DNA from: Aedes albopictus
Lineage: Eukaryota > Arthropoda > Insecta > Diptera > Culicidae
Reading direction: 5' to 3'
NCBI RefSeq assembly: GCF_035046485.1
Contig: NC_085137.1
Coordinates: 340,618,505-340,682,504, forward strand
DNA length: 64,000 bases
The position numbers were made by a program, and so were the translations under genes. Positions 1-11,296 of the stretch are shown here, piece by piece; the stretch's first letter is position 1, and each line of letters begins with the position of its first letter. The notes below the pieces were generated by a model. That model had not been told where the DNA came from. It was given only the letters and a program-made list of their open reading frames with translations, and made no database searches.

Positions 1-400
1 ATCCTGTGAATAATTTATTTATAAAAGCAAAAATCCAAGCCATCATCGAGTTACTGAAGGCACATATTTGGGGTGTTATGTTCAATGGATAGGGAGGCAG
101 AGCTGAAAAATATCAGACATCTTAGTTAACTGCGTGACCACCTTTACTATTACTGGAATACCACCAATACCAAGACGATAAAAACAAGCTCAAATATATG
201 TTATTTCACAAAAATCACTTTACAGTCTTCGATTAACTTTTTCCTGCACACTTCAGGCTATATTTTATTATCATTGGTTACTAGATTCGAAAAATTCAAC
301 CAAAAAATGGAAGCAAGTGAATTGATGAGCCTGCATCAGTTTTGTCAAGATTTTGTTCTCTTACACATATTTATCGCTTGCATTGATTATTTTCATTGTT
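1..400. other. AT-rich sequence, no gene seen
   Basis: No open frame with coding character and no recognisable element end. It leads directly into the minisatellite-bearing repeat that starts near 400 and may be the outer part of the same dispersed element. Confidence 0.4.
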
Positions 401-1560
401 TTTACCACTTCCTGTGAGATACCCGGAACCGGTTCCAAGACTGTACCTATTGTCTCAAATATGGTATGAGACTAGTCTCTTGCTAACTGTTCAACAGGTT
501 TTCTGAAAAGCCGAAAATTGATGTGCATGCACGGATTTGATTTATTTTACATTTTGGTCATTCTGGCGGGACATACAAAACGGGTTCTACCGGTAGTCTC
601 TAATGTGATCTGAGACTATTTTTTTTGTAAACCGTTCATCAGGTTATTGAAAAAGCCATAGTTTGATATGTCGCGTGCATGGGTTTGGATCTTATATGCA
701 TTTGACCACTTCCAGCAAGACACCCGAAACCGGTTCCGGAATACTACTGGTTGTCTCAAATATGGTTTGAAACCATTTTCTTGCTGAACGGTTAGCAGGT
801 TATCAGGTTATCTAAAGAGCCGCGATTTGATGTGTTGCATGCATGGATTTGGTTCATTTTTACATTTGACCACTTCCGGCGGGACATCCGGAACTGGTTC
901 TAGAGCACTACCGGTAGTCTCTGCTGGCTATTTTCCTGCTTACTGTTCACCAGGTTATCGAAAAAGCCGCTATTTGATGTGTCGCATGCATGGGTTTGGT
1001 GAAGGGTTTGGTTCACTTTTATATTGGACCACTTCCGGCGGGACATCCGGAGCTGGTTCCGGAACACTACCGGTAGTCTCTGCTGTGATCTAAAGCTATT
1101 TTCCTGCTCACCGTTCTTCAAGTTATCGAAAAAGTTGCTATTGAATATGTCGCATGCATGGATTTGGTTCCCATCTACATTTGACCACTTCCGGCGGGAC
1201 ACACGGAACCGGTTCCGGAATACTACTAGTTTTCCTAAATATAGTCTGATTCCATTTTATTGCCAACCGTTCATCAGGTTATCTATAGAGACGCGATTTG
1301 ATGTGTCGCATGCATGGGTTTGGTTCAATTTTATATTTGACCACTTCCGGCGGGGCATCCGGAACCGATTCCGGAATACTACTGGTTCAGATATGGACTG
1401 AGAGTATTTTCCTGCTTACCGTTCGTCTGGTCATCGAAAAAGCGGCGGTCTGATATGTCGCATGCATGGTTTTGTAGCATTTTCATACCTGGTCGCTCCC
1501 TGGGGTACCGATCCGGAACACCTATATGGCCATAACTCCGGAACGGCTGAACCGATCCGA
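400..1560. repeat. Minisatellite, about 156-bp period, about 8 degenerate units
   Basis: The landmark CCACTTCCGGCGGGACA recurs near 406, 549, 707, 871, 1030, 1186 and 1342, so the spacing settles at 156-164 bp. Each unit carries a near-palindrome around GGAACCGGTTCCGG, then TGTCGCATGCATGG. Open frames on both strands here (for example 1024-1401) are produced by the repeat and are not genes. The array appears to be the internal part of the dispersed element ending near 1860. Confidence 0.85.
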
Positions 1561-1860
1561 ACAATTTTCAATAGGAAACAATGGGACCAGATTCCGCGTC
1601 GAATGAACCGCCGGTCATAAAAATCGGTTGAGGTTTACTGCCAAAAAATGATGTGAGTTTATTTTGTACACACACATACTCACACACACACATACACACA
1701 CACACATACATACACTACACACACAGACATCACCTCAATTCGTCGAGCTGAGTTGATTGGTATATGTGACTCGACCCTACGGGCCTTCTATCAAAAAGTC
1801 ATTTTTGGAGTGAACATATAGCCTTTCCAGTACACTTAGTGTACGAGAAAGGCAAAAACA
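1490..1860 (+). mobile_element. 3' tail of a dispersed Aedes-type repeat, with CA microsatellite
   Basis: After the last minisatellite unit come a unique-looking segment, a CA-rich microsatellite (about 1662-1728), and a tail with GTCGAGCTGAGT and TAGTGTACGAGAAAGGC. I recognise this tail as a high-copy dispersed sequence of Aedes genomes but cannot name the family. The end near 1860 is judged by the return to AT-rich DNA. Confidence 0.55.
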
Positions 1861-1919
1861 TAATTCAATAATTTAATTTATTTATTTATTAGCTTATAAT
1901 TCATAACATTAAAAAGCAA

Positions 1920-2690
1920 GGCAAATTAGGGTAAAATGGACAGCTGTTTGTACCATCCCGTGAATGATTCTAAAGCTAATCAATAAACCGCATTCGTATA
2001 TATCAAAGATAATCTCATTCATATTTTGCAACCAGTGACATTGCAAAACCATGAAAAATTGTTATTATCCAGCAGGTTTTGGGGCATGTAGAATAAAATA
2101 GAAAAAAAAAACTTCCATATACGCGCATGATTACTGTTAGCTGCCAATTGGACCTAAAACTAATGTTAACGTTCCTTAGCAGTATCTGTTTCCTATAAAT
2201 ACGTTTTAAATCTCCTTTTTCTAATAAAAAGGGCAAAATGGGGCAAATTGGACAATACCGAAGATGATTCTGGTGATAATAGATTTAGCGCTTTTTGTTT
2301 ATGCCAAAAAAATCATCTTCAAATCAGTAACATTAAAAATTTGTTTATAATTAGGTAAAAGTGTGAATTTCCATCAGTTGTTGGGTCATATGGGGCAAAC
2401 TAAGCATTTGAAAGGATCTTTCATGTATTTTTTATGATTGCTATGAACTTCTAATTACACCTTCAGCTATTTTCAACGATCTACAGTCGTGCTTGTTGTT
2501 TGGCAGTACGTTTTGATTCTCTTTTTGTATGAAAAAGGGGCAAAATGGACCACTTCCCGTGCCGTGCGGTGAATGAATTTTGCACCAATCGATTTCTCGT
2601 ATTTTTTTTGCGTCAGAAATGGTCAACTTCACGTACCGAAACCAGCGGCGTTAAAAGATCCGTTTTTTGGTCGATTTTTCCCACTGTGCA
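1920..2690. mobile_element. Degenerate MITE-like element with reiterated GGGGCAAAATGGAC motif
   Basis: The core GGGGCAAA(A/T)TGGAC recurs near 1927, 2233, 2393 and 2535, between AT-rich stretches with a loose ~300-bp period. This matches the reiterated-motif design of the better preserved MITEs at 19488, 31507 and 38447. No clean terminal repeat or target duplication could be fixed. The short minus-strand frames here look non-coding. Confidence 0.45.
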
Positions 2691-2739
2691 TCGGTAGGTA
2701 GATTAATCAAAGGTTTCTTAGTGCAGCGGTGATAAGAAG

Positions 2740-3620
2740 GATGACTTTAGCCCTGATGAAGGCTTCTAAGGGGGTTTCAAGGATTTCAGGTGGGCTTCAC
2801 AGATGTTTCAGAGGAGTTTTAATGAATATTAGGGTGCTCCAGGGGTTTCAGAGAGGGGAAGCGAAGGAGTTTTAGCGAATTTCGGAGGCGTTTCAAAGGC
2901 GTTTTTATGGGTTTCGAAGGACCTCAGATGCATAAAGGTGCTCCGAGAGGAGGGAGACGTTTGAGTAGGATTCTGTAGGGTTCTGATAATTATCAGCCGC
3001 ACTCGCAACGGCCATATCCAGCCGTTCGTCTTGAACCCAAAATCAACCCTCCCCCCCCCCCCCCCCCCCGGACAACCACGCTCTCCATCCTACACTCTCG
3101 AATCCTGTCCACGTCTGACTCCCTCCAAAATCCACTCTAAACTAAAAACATTTTACTTCCTGATCACGCCAACCCAAACGCACTTTTACACGTCTAATGC
3201 AAACCCAGCATATAAATGATAGTGTGAACCCCACAGATCCATAGTATTTGCAGTGGGCTTCGGAGACGTCACAGAGGTGTTTTGGTGGGTTTCAGAGGGT
3301 CTCAGCTGGGTTACAGTTGATCCGAGGCGATTTCATGTGGTTTTGAAGGCATCTCAGGAAGTTTCGGAAGATTTACAGGGGTTTTGAGGCGTTTCGAGGA
3401 TTTCGGAGGGTCTTGAGGAGGCTTCAGGGGGTCAGTAGCTTTTTACAATACATCACTGTTCTCAGCTTGAGGGAGAATTTTGTAGATCTCAGTTGTTCTA
3501 CAGGGAGTTTTAGGAGCTTACGAAGACATTTCAGGATGTTTCGAAGGATTCTAAGTGGGTTTCATAGACGTTTCTAAGGGGGCTTCAGGGGCGACTTCAG
3601 AAGTTTTTAAAAGCAATGCT
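2740..3620. repeat. Degenerate short-period purine-type repeat with a C19 tract
   Basis: Loose reiteration of GGTTTCAGAGG / GGGTTTCAAGG motifs every 12-20 bp. It is broken by a less repetitive segment at about 2990-3230 that contains a run of 19 C (3051-3069). It belongs to the same class of low-complexity mosquito repeat as the blocks at 6.7, 35.1 and 49.3 kb. Confidence 0.6.
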
Positions 3621-4331
3621 GAGTCGAATGCGATTTGCTACATTAAAGACTGATTTTGCTTATAGATCCAATGACTTATTCTCAAAGGAGTTCTTGGAGA
3701 AACTCAAACTATTGAATTCGCAGCTCATAGGTACATGAGGCTGTACAAGCATGTATTTCATTCAAACCCACAAGTTATAGATACATGAAGATAAGTCATC
3801 GAATCTCAAGAAATTTTTCAGAGAACTTTAATTAGCCCCAACCCTCCTTATCTCTCACCCTGAACACGCTTTGATATATCCTCAACTCCACTTGCAACTT
3901 TTTTTCCCAAAAACCAACCGAATCCCTAATCTTCATCACTTTAACTGTATTGAACACAACCAACCCCTCATTTTACGCACAGATTCAATTAAAAAATCCT
4001 TTTTTTCAATAATTGGTTTGGTTTCTGTGTATACATTTAATATATTCGCTCCAAGCTCAGTTCATAAAAAGAGGTTTCAATACAATGGTTTTCTGATCAC
4101 TTTCTTCCATTTCTTTCATATCTCACTAATGGTTTGTTGTCGGCCAACCCTACTTTTTCTTATCAGCTTGTCACTGTCGAAACTGATAAACCATTTATCG
4201 TTGATTGTCGTCCAATTGCATCTAGTAGAGCCGATTTATTGTCATTGTGAACACCGATTGAGTGAAAGGCAATCATTCATTTGGGGAAACCGTGATTTTT
4301 TGTTTGGAATAGAAGATAATCCTGCTCGGCG
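3621..4331. promoter_or_regulatory. Upstream region of the thyroglobulin-domain gene, GATA-like sites
   Basis: No gene. The 711 bp before the start codon contain a facing pair of GATA-like sites, CTTATCAG (4159-4166) and CTGATAAA (4183-4190), plus TTATCG (4195-4200), about 140-170 bp upstream of the ATG. GATA sites are common in mosquito fat-body and gut promoters, so a regulatory role is plausible but inferred. A 170-codon frame at 3871-4383 overlaps the real first exon in another frame and is not a gene. Confidence 0.3.
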
Positions 4332-6016
4332 ATGGATTCAAGGTGGTTTTCAGTTATCACAATTGTTTGTTGTGTATCACTGAAAATAAATGCACAACTA
4401 GGAATTCCCAACAATTACGTGTGTACAGAAGACTTTTGTGACGTAAGTGATCCTGTTTTTTGTGCTTGAATCTACAAAAGAATGATGTACGGTTAATTTG
4501 ATTACAGAATTATCTCGAAAATGAGCCATGTGAAGGATTGAAGTCCGCTTGTAAGGTGCAAAACTCAACTCACAATGGCATCATCATGCCATCAATTGGC
4601 CCTTGCTCGTGTTGTCAGATATGTATTGAAAATCTGAAGCTGGGAGATGATTGCTCGGTGGGTGGACTAGGCTCACCTGTGCCGACTGGAATTTGTGGCC
4701 CAGGGCTGTACTGCACGGCTAACGAAGAAGATGAACATCCAACGTGTCAACCTAGTAAGTTACGGCCATTAGTGAATTGTCATAAATCATCAATTTTTAA
4801 CGAGTGAGTTTTTCAAGTGCATGACTCAAGCGAATGCTTCAAGGCGCAAAAAACGTTCGATCTGAAACGGCAAGACGGCACGATTGGTCATTTGATGCAA
4901 CGACCTGAGTGTAATGCAGATGGCTATTTTGAACCCGTAGTTTGTATTCCTGGTCAGACGTAAGTATGTGAGTGATTAGGCTGCATTTACATGAGTAGAC
5001 TAGACAAAACGAATTCCAGGTGCTACTGCATCGACGAAGATGGGAATCGAATTTTTGGAGAAGCTGTCCATACAGCGGCCATTCAAATATCGATGAGATG
5101 TGGTATGCAAATGCAATTCATCATTACACGTGAAGCTTTAAGTTGGAATTTCATCTTTCAGAATGTTCTCGACTAGCAGCAAAGGCGCAAAAGTTGCTTA
5201 ACTCACGTTATCCAATCTTGACATCCAGATGCGATTACAAAGGTTCTTTTGATCAGCTACAATGTGTGGATGATATTTGCACTTGCGTTGATATGCACAC
5301 TGGAGAGCCAACTTCCGACAGAAAGAATATTACTCGTGGACTAGCGGGACTGCCGTGCTGTGAGTTAGCTCATAATAGTTTAGTCGTTTTAAAATGATCG
5401 AAATTTGTATTTAGTCAACAAACGTCTTCATGATAATTCAACCTACCTGAGGGAATGTGAATTGGTAAAGCTGAATCAGCTACGTGAAATCCACGACTAC
5501 GAGACACTTGGGTATAATGTATTGGAGTTCGATACGGACATATGTCAACCGGATGGGTGGTTCAGCAGGATTCAGGTGAATGACACTCAGTAAGTTTCAG
5601 CCATGATCATTTATTTTAAGGTGGTATAAATTTCTTCATTTTATATCTGTTTCATAGTAAATATTGTTCAAACAAGGATGGAAGTGTTCTGGAACCATAT
5701 GTAACGAGCCGAAGTTCACCGGAAGCATTGAGAATGAACTGCAGTAAGTACTCATCTTTCTCTCCAGAAAGCTTAATGAAGCAATAACAACCTTTCGCTT
5801 GCAGAATGCGCAAGAGCACGGAAGCTATTGATGGAAAGTAACAGTTTGGAGCTTCCAGAATGCTGCCCAAATGGAAACTATAAGCCACTTGCCTGTCGAA
5901 GGGGACAGTGTTATTGCGTCGATGAAGACGGAAATCAACTTGGAATAGAGAAACCGGCCAAACACAAAGACCAACTCGAATGCTATGATGCCGAAGACGT
6001 TTGTGCCAATGCTTGA
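4332..6016 (+). CDS. Secreted protein with IGFBP-like module and four thyroglobulin type-1 domains (8 exons)
   Basis: Exons: 4332-4442, 4508-4754, 4818-4959, 5020-5102, 5162-5359, 5415-5589, 5658-5743, 5805-6016. All seven introns are 52-68 bp and GT-AG. The exons sum to 1,254 nt, giving 417 residues and TGA. The ATG at 4332 begins a signal peptide (MDSRWFSVITIVCCVSLKINA, cleavage likely after residue 21). Residues 45-117 form a cysteine-rich IGFBP-like module (CSCCQIC near 70-76). Thyroglobulin type-1 repeats lie at about 126-194 (DGYFEPVVC, TCYCIDEDG), 196-260, 275-347 (CQPDGWF, without a clear CxC-type motif) and 349-407 (QCYCVDEDG). Type-1 repeats occur in thyropins, which inhibit papain-like cysteine proteases, and in IGF-binding proteins. 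The actual target is unknown. It is secreted, with no membrane segment. Confidence in the exon chain is high; function is inferred from the family. Confidence 0.9.
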
Positions 6017-6033
6017 TTGTTGCCAACAAAGTG

Positions 6034-6039
6034 AATAAA
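6034..6039 (+). terminator. Polyadenylation signal AATAAA
   Basis: AATAAA begins 18 bp after the stop codon of the thyroglobulin-domain gene. This is close but workable for a very short 3' UTR. No better signal lies within the next 150 bp. Confidence 0.6.
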
Positions 6040-6700
6040 TAGTTGAAAATGTCCATACATTTATCAAATTGTGTTTAGATACTTTCGTAGCATTTTCGGT
6101 ATTTGACGGAACTGAGAAGTTCTGATTTTATGACATAAAACTCTGTGCTACACCCTCGCAAGCCGTAGCAAAAAAAAAACAAGAAATACAAAGTCTTATT
6201 TCTAAACACAACGTCTCTTCTTCTGTGTATTTCGCAATTATACTTATCCAGGTGTTTCGCTGGATCATTCAACATCCATTCATTTAATTAATAGGTTCAA
6301 ACCTCGGGAGTTTGTCTGAACATTAAAATTAAGAACAATGTATTAAAATTGGAACATTACATATGATACCTAGTGGAGCATTGCAAACATTTGAGAATTT
6401 TAGGTAGCACATTGTTTATCAAACATCGAAGTAACTTCATGTTTCTCTGAGTAACCAACTCTGCTAATAAAAAAAAATATTGCCTAATCACAGTGGAAGA
6501 CTACGTATTTTCGATAGTGCATAATTTTATTCAAGCTTAACGAATTTGCTACGTTCTAATAAGGTGATATGATGAAGCCACATATCTCAATTTTTCAAAA
6601 GCACAAATCTAAAGAACTAAATGTAGGTTTGCGCTGAAAGGCCGATCATTTGGGTACCCGTTGTTTGGGACAGATTCCTTCAGAAATTGCCCAATATATA
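6040..6700. other. Intergenic AT-rich DNA, nothing recognised
   Basis: No coding frame longer than about 60 codons with plausible composition, and no element ends recognised. It grades into a degenerate repeat at about 6700. Confidence 0.4.
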
Positions 6701-8160
6701 TATTTAGAAATTTCTTTGGGTTTTCTTTTAGAAAATTTTACAAAAAATCTTCCGAAAGTTTTTCACAGATTCCTTAAAAAATTCAACTAGAAATTTCCGA
6801 ATCGTTTAAAAAGTTTACCAAGGTGTATTCGAAAAAAAAAGTTTGCTACAAAATTTCTTCAAAAGTTTCTCCTCAAGTTCCCCTGGTCCTCGAAGGATTT
6901 TATGAGAAGTTCCTCCAAAAATTTCATAAAAATCATTCTAAGATTTGTTCAGTAACTTTTCGAGGAACTATTTTCAAACCTTCCGATAACTGCTTTAGTT
7001 TCGTAGGAAATTTCTACAGAAGTTCCAAAAAGTGTTTTTTTTTTATGAAATCTTGTACATATGTATTGCTTTAGGATTTTCTCCACGAATTTCTTTTCAA
7101 ATTTGTTCAGGTTTCTTTAAGAAATTCACACAGACATTAATTTTGGGCTTTGTGACGGAGCAAGCGGTTAGAGATGGCATTTTTTTTTAATAATGTGTAT
7201 TTTAACTTATGCTAATTCTTGGTGGCAGTTGTTTAGGTGTCTCTGTTATATGTGTTGTCCGTTATCTAGTGTGTAAGTAATGCTCAGTCTGCGTGGTCCC
7301 TGGTTGAAGACAGAGTAATTGTCTTTTGATTCCTCGGGATACTTATTCAGCAAGAATTCCGTTAGAAAATTCTTCAATAATTCCTTCAGAAATCTTTCCG
7401 CGGTTTTTTTTTTTAAATCTTACAAGTGCTGAAGCTCTCTTTGAAAGTTTCTCCTTTAATTTCTACTTCACTGATTATTTGAGTAAATCTTGCATCGATC
7501 GCTCAAAACATCCTCTATAAATTTCTTTAACAAATTTCCAGATTCCATGAAAAATTCCTTTGAAGATTCTCCAGAATTTTTCCGCTGGTAGTTTTGGAAA
7601 GTCGTCCATGGATTCCTAAATAAAATCATAAATTCAGAATGCTTCAACAATGTTTCTAATTTTTCGTTCAGAAATTCTGAAAGGGGTCCCTAAAGACTTT
7701 TCAAGGACAACTTTAGAAACCTTCAAAAAAATGGATTTCTTTGCAAATTCCTTCAGGAATTCTTCCACGGAGTCCTTCAAAAATTACTAAAGGATTTCGT
7801 CAATAAAATCTTCCAAGATTCAGAAATTACTCTAGTGATTTCTTCCAATATTATTCTAGAGAATCTTTGAGAAATGTCATCCGGGATTGTTCTAAAGATG
7901 TACATTTAAAATAAACTTTCTTCTTTAGAAATCGCTCTAAGAATTCAAGAAGAAAAATCCTCCAGGGTCTTCCATTAGAAATTTTTCAAATTTTATCTTC
8001 AGAGATTATTCCCAAGTTTTTTTTTCAATGCTACTCTTTCAGCTTCTTAAGAAATTCTTACAAAGATTCCCTTAGGAATTCCTACAAAAATACCTTTAGT
8101 AATGTTTCCATGGATTTCCCCAGGACTTCCTCCAGATAATCTTTCAGGAATTTCATTAAG
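6700..8160. repeat. Degenerate short-period repeat, pyrimidine-type (TTCCTCCAGGAATTC class)
   Basis: Continuous loose reiteration of TTCTTCAGAAATT / TTCCTTCAGGAATTC every 12-20 bp over about 1.4 kb, interrupted near 7140-7330 by ordinary sequence. Frames at 6823-7074 and 7326-7520 come from the repeat. Confidence 0.75.
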
Positions 8161-8559
8161 GAGCTATTCATGTTAAGGTTCATGAAAATAAGGAAAAGTA
8201 AGATTTTTTGTTAAGTTCACTTTTTACGTCATGCATAAAACAATAGGATTTAATGTGAAAAATCAAAAAACTTGTATTTCTCTAAAGAAGCTTACCGTGA
8301 CTATGATTACAGTCCACCGGCTCAACTAATAGCGCAAACCCAAAACACAAAAAATACTAGAGGACCTTGTGATGTCCTTGAAAGATCGGAATTACAAAAA
8401 AGTATTATTTTACAAATGGGAACGATTTTTCCAAAAAAAAGTCACTATTTCAGCCAAAAACATGTTATATTCATTTCATCATAACACTAATATATAGTGT
8501 AAGTCAGCCATCTTAAGGATTTTGCTAGGGGTTTTCGACTGGAACTGGTTTGCTATGGA

Positions 8560-8660
8560 AATTGTGGCTTCCTCAGTCTAGGGAATCCAAACGATTTAAT
8601 TTGCATTGCCCGACGTTTCGGCCTGCTTTATTTGGCCTTTTTCAAGGGTACTAAAAGAAC
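8560..8660 (-). mobile_element. Possible Penelope-like or LINE terminus (CCCGACGTTTCGGCC motif)
   Basis: The plus strand carries CCCGACGTTTCGGCC and then GGCCTTTTTCAAGGG. Read on the minus strand this is a GGCC stem around AAATAAAGCA followed by GAAACGTCGGGC. Similar GAAACGT-plus-stem sequences occur at ends of Penelope-like elements, where they belong to hammerhead ribozymes. Here the CUGAUGA box is not intact. Assignment is tentative. Confidence 0.3.
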
Positions 8661-9059
8661 AATTTTTAAATAGTTAGATACTAGTATAAAACAGATTAAC
8701 ATATAAAGAAACCTACGCTGTCTATCGTTTTTTGTTTTTATCATTAATGCCACAGTTTGTTTGGAACTTCTTGTATCCTATGCTATATTTTTTTTAACGA
8801 AAAATAATCATCGTTTAAGGACACGACACACAAATAGCAAACCCTAAAAAAATGGTTGATGCGGTTGAGAATTGATTCTGCATTCGTAGTCACCGCATCG
8901 ACGTTTGTGGGAAACACGATTTCGAGATAATCGCGTTTTAAGTTTCAAATATACACTCATAAGGGAGCGATGCGCAAAACGCTATATATTTGTTTCTACT
9001 GCTTGGATCTCTATGAAAACTTGACAGAGCATTTTTAAGAACCCACACTTGAAGATAAA

Positions 9060-9600
9060 AGAACCTTACCTCAACATATATAACCACTTAAAAAGTTTCT
9101 CCAAGAATTCATTCATACATAGCTCAAAAGGTCCTCTATGAATTTCTTCGAATGCTCCTCATTTGATTTCTCGCAGAGATTAGTACAGGAATTCGACTTG
9201 AGATTCTACAGAAATTCTACCAGTTTTTCAATAAGGAAATCCTTTAGATTTAGTTATACTCTATTCAATATTCCACAACAATGATTTCATCTGAAATTTC
9301 GGTAATAGTTCAGGGACTTCTTTAGTATTCCGATAATAACTTCAAAAATTTCAGCAGTGATATCTTAAAAAATGATACATGGATTTCTTCGAAAATATAA
9401 AATGTCCTCCAGAATTTTTTCAGTTATTTCTGCATACATTCTTTCAGAAGTTGCACAGGCGGTTCCTTCAGAGATTTTTCATAAAATTCGGCAAAACATT
9501 TCCGCGAGGATTTTCTTTATGCATTTTTAGTACAATTAAAAAAAAAGTGCAATTTTACTAAAGCATTATCAGATCAGGAAAAACTTCGCAAAAATTGTTC
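9060..9600. repeat. Degenerate short-period repeat, pyrimidine-type
   Basis: Same class as 6700-8160: reiterated TTCTTCGAAAAT / TTCCTTCAGAGATT motifs with no coding capacity. It lies between unassigned AT-rich DNA (8660-9060) and the TGCAACTCGTTGCA repeat cluster. Confidence 0.65.
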
Positions 9601-9649
9601 TAAGGTGGTAATACTTAATTTTAACCCAGAAATACTCCCCCCCCCTTGT

Positions 9650-10870
9650 CATATTTCATCGGCAAGCCTCGTTGGATAAACGTACGACTCGTGCTGAAAA
9701 AATCATCATTTTGCAACTTGTTGCATAAATAACTATTTTGTAATTGCGTTGCCTTTTCCCCTACTTTTCACTCGCGGGTACAATTACAAAACGGCCTACT
9801 TTTCTTCACTAAAACAAAAGTGCCGAAAAGTACTACTTTTCGGCACTCTTAAGAGTGCTGAAAAGTAGCACTTTTCGGCACCTTTGCCAGAACCCACTTT
9901 TCGATAACTAACGCGGCTACAGTAGACACAGCTGCTGCTTCTACGTTCTCTGAGCAGCTCGAATTCGAATTAGGACCTTTCAGGATCTGATTAAGACTGC
10001 AGCAGATCAGGCGTAGAAACAGCAGCTGAAACTACTTTTCCTCTTGCCCATGCTGCGGTATGACGACGACCGGAGCTTGCAAATTTCTGACACCTGCCCT
10101 ATCATAGCCTACCTGATCGAACAAAAGCAGCACGCTGACGCGCATGAATGGTGGCACGTGGTTGCTCTTGATAGATGTTCGTATAGCAAGATTGGGTATT
10201 TTTGGCAATTACAAAAAACGTTGTATGCAACTCGTTGCAAAACTCGATTTTTTCAGCACTCGTCGTATTTATCCAACTCAGCAAGCCTCGTTGGATAAAC
10301 GTACGACTCGTGCTGAAAAAATCATCATTTTGCAACTTGTTGCATATATAACTATTATGCAATTCAGTATCATAATTTCCATTTTATAGGACTCATTTTG
10401 GTATCATAATAACCATTTTTTCCAAACTGATTCATTATGCAACTGAAATGAGTTGCATAATGAAAACTAGTTGCATAATGTTCATAATGCAACTCATTTG
10501 GGTTGCATTATGAACATTATGCAACTCAAATGAGTTGTATAATGAAAAAAATCATTGCATAAAATTGTGTATGGAACTCGTTGCAAAATTCGATTTTTCA
10601 GCTGAAAAAATCAACTTTTTGCAACTCGTTACATAAATAACTATTAATCTTGCCGATTTTGTTCCATAATGGCTTACATTTTCATATTATTTCTACCAAA
10701 GAATTGCGTTATGGTTTATAATGCAACTCATTTCGGTTTGATTATGAATCATAATGTAATTGTTTGATTCACAACCAGCTAGCCTCGTTGGATAAATGGA
10801 CAACTCGTGATGTAAAAACCATCGTTTTGCAACTCGTTGCATAAACAAAATCTACAGAATATGATGTAAC
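9650..10870. repeat. Cluster of TGCAACTCGTTGCATAA repeats with long direct repeats
   Basis: A segment beginning AGCCTCGTTGGATAAACGTA and ending in TTGCAACTTGTTGCAT occurs nearly identically at 9663-9727 and 10282-10347, with a divergent third copy at 10785-10850. Between them GTTGCATAATG and its complement recur many times (10430-10560). It looks like one or more tandemly duplicated MITE-like units. The piece between the first two copies (9900-10230) is different in composition; see findings. Confidence 0.6.
9818..9882. repeat. Compound palindrome around AAAAGTGCCGAAAAGTA
   Basis: AAAAGTGCCGAAAAGTACT is followed by its near-complement, then CTCTTAAGAG, then a second copy and complement. The whole 65 bp can fold as one long hairpin or as two hairpins side by side. 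It may be the tip of the surrounding repeat element. Confidence 0.6.
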
Positions 10871-11296
10871 CATTCCATCTTAAACATTCTGTAGATTGGA
10901 TGCTCAATTTACTGTTATCCTGTTATCGAGATTCTGTGGGAAAATTCGTAAAATAGAGACATTATCAATCATGGTGTCATAAAGTGTAGAACTGATTCTC
11001 TGTTTCATTGAAACATGTCCAAATTATGCAGTAACCCATTTCAACAGACACTAGTTCTTTAACCCGAGAACACGAAATTCCTGACACCAAACAGTTCGCA
11101 GGCATGGAAACGGCGTCGTTCGCACTTCACCGGCCAGGCCCAGACAATCGAACTTGCAAACATTGAACAACGCAGCACCAGCACCGCATCGTTTGACGAG
11201 GGTGAAAATTCGGCCCCGTTTCATTCTACGGCCAACCATTGAACTCTGAAGTTGAAGGTAACTGTTTGTGTAGTGGCGTTGAGTATTTTCTCCCAA
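10871..11296 (+). other. Upstream region / likely 5' UTR of the TEX9-like gene
   Basis: The sequence becomes more GC-rich and unique from about 11050. A frame continuous with the gene runs from about 11060 to an in-frame TGA near 11240, so it cannot be part of the protein without a splice that removes the stop. I treat it as untranslated leader. There is no clear TATA box. Confidence 0.4.

Noticed and set aside
3871..4383. 170-codon plus-strand frame
   Set aside because: It overlaps the signal-peptide exon of the thyroglobulin-domain gene in another frame, begins in AT-rich upstream DNA and shows no domain.
11060..11240. Upstream frame in phase with the TEX9 start
   Set aside because: An in-frame TGA precedes the ATG at 11297, and no convincing splice pair removes it.
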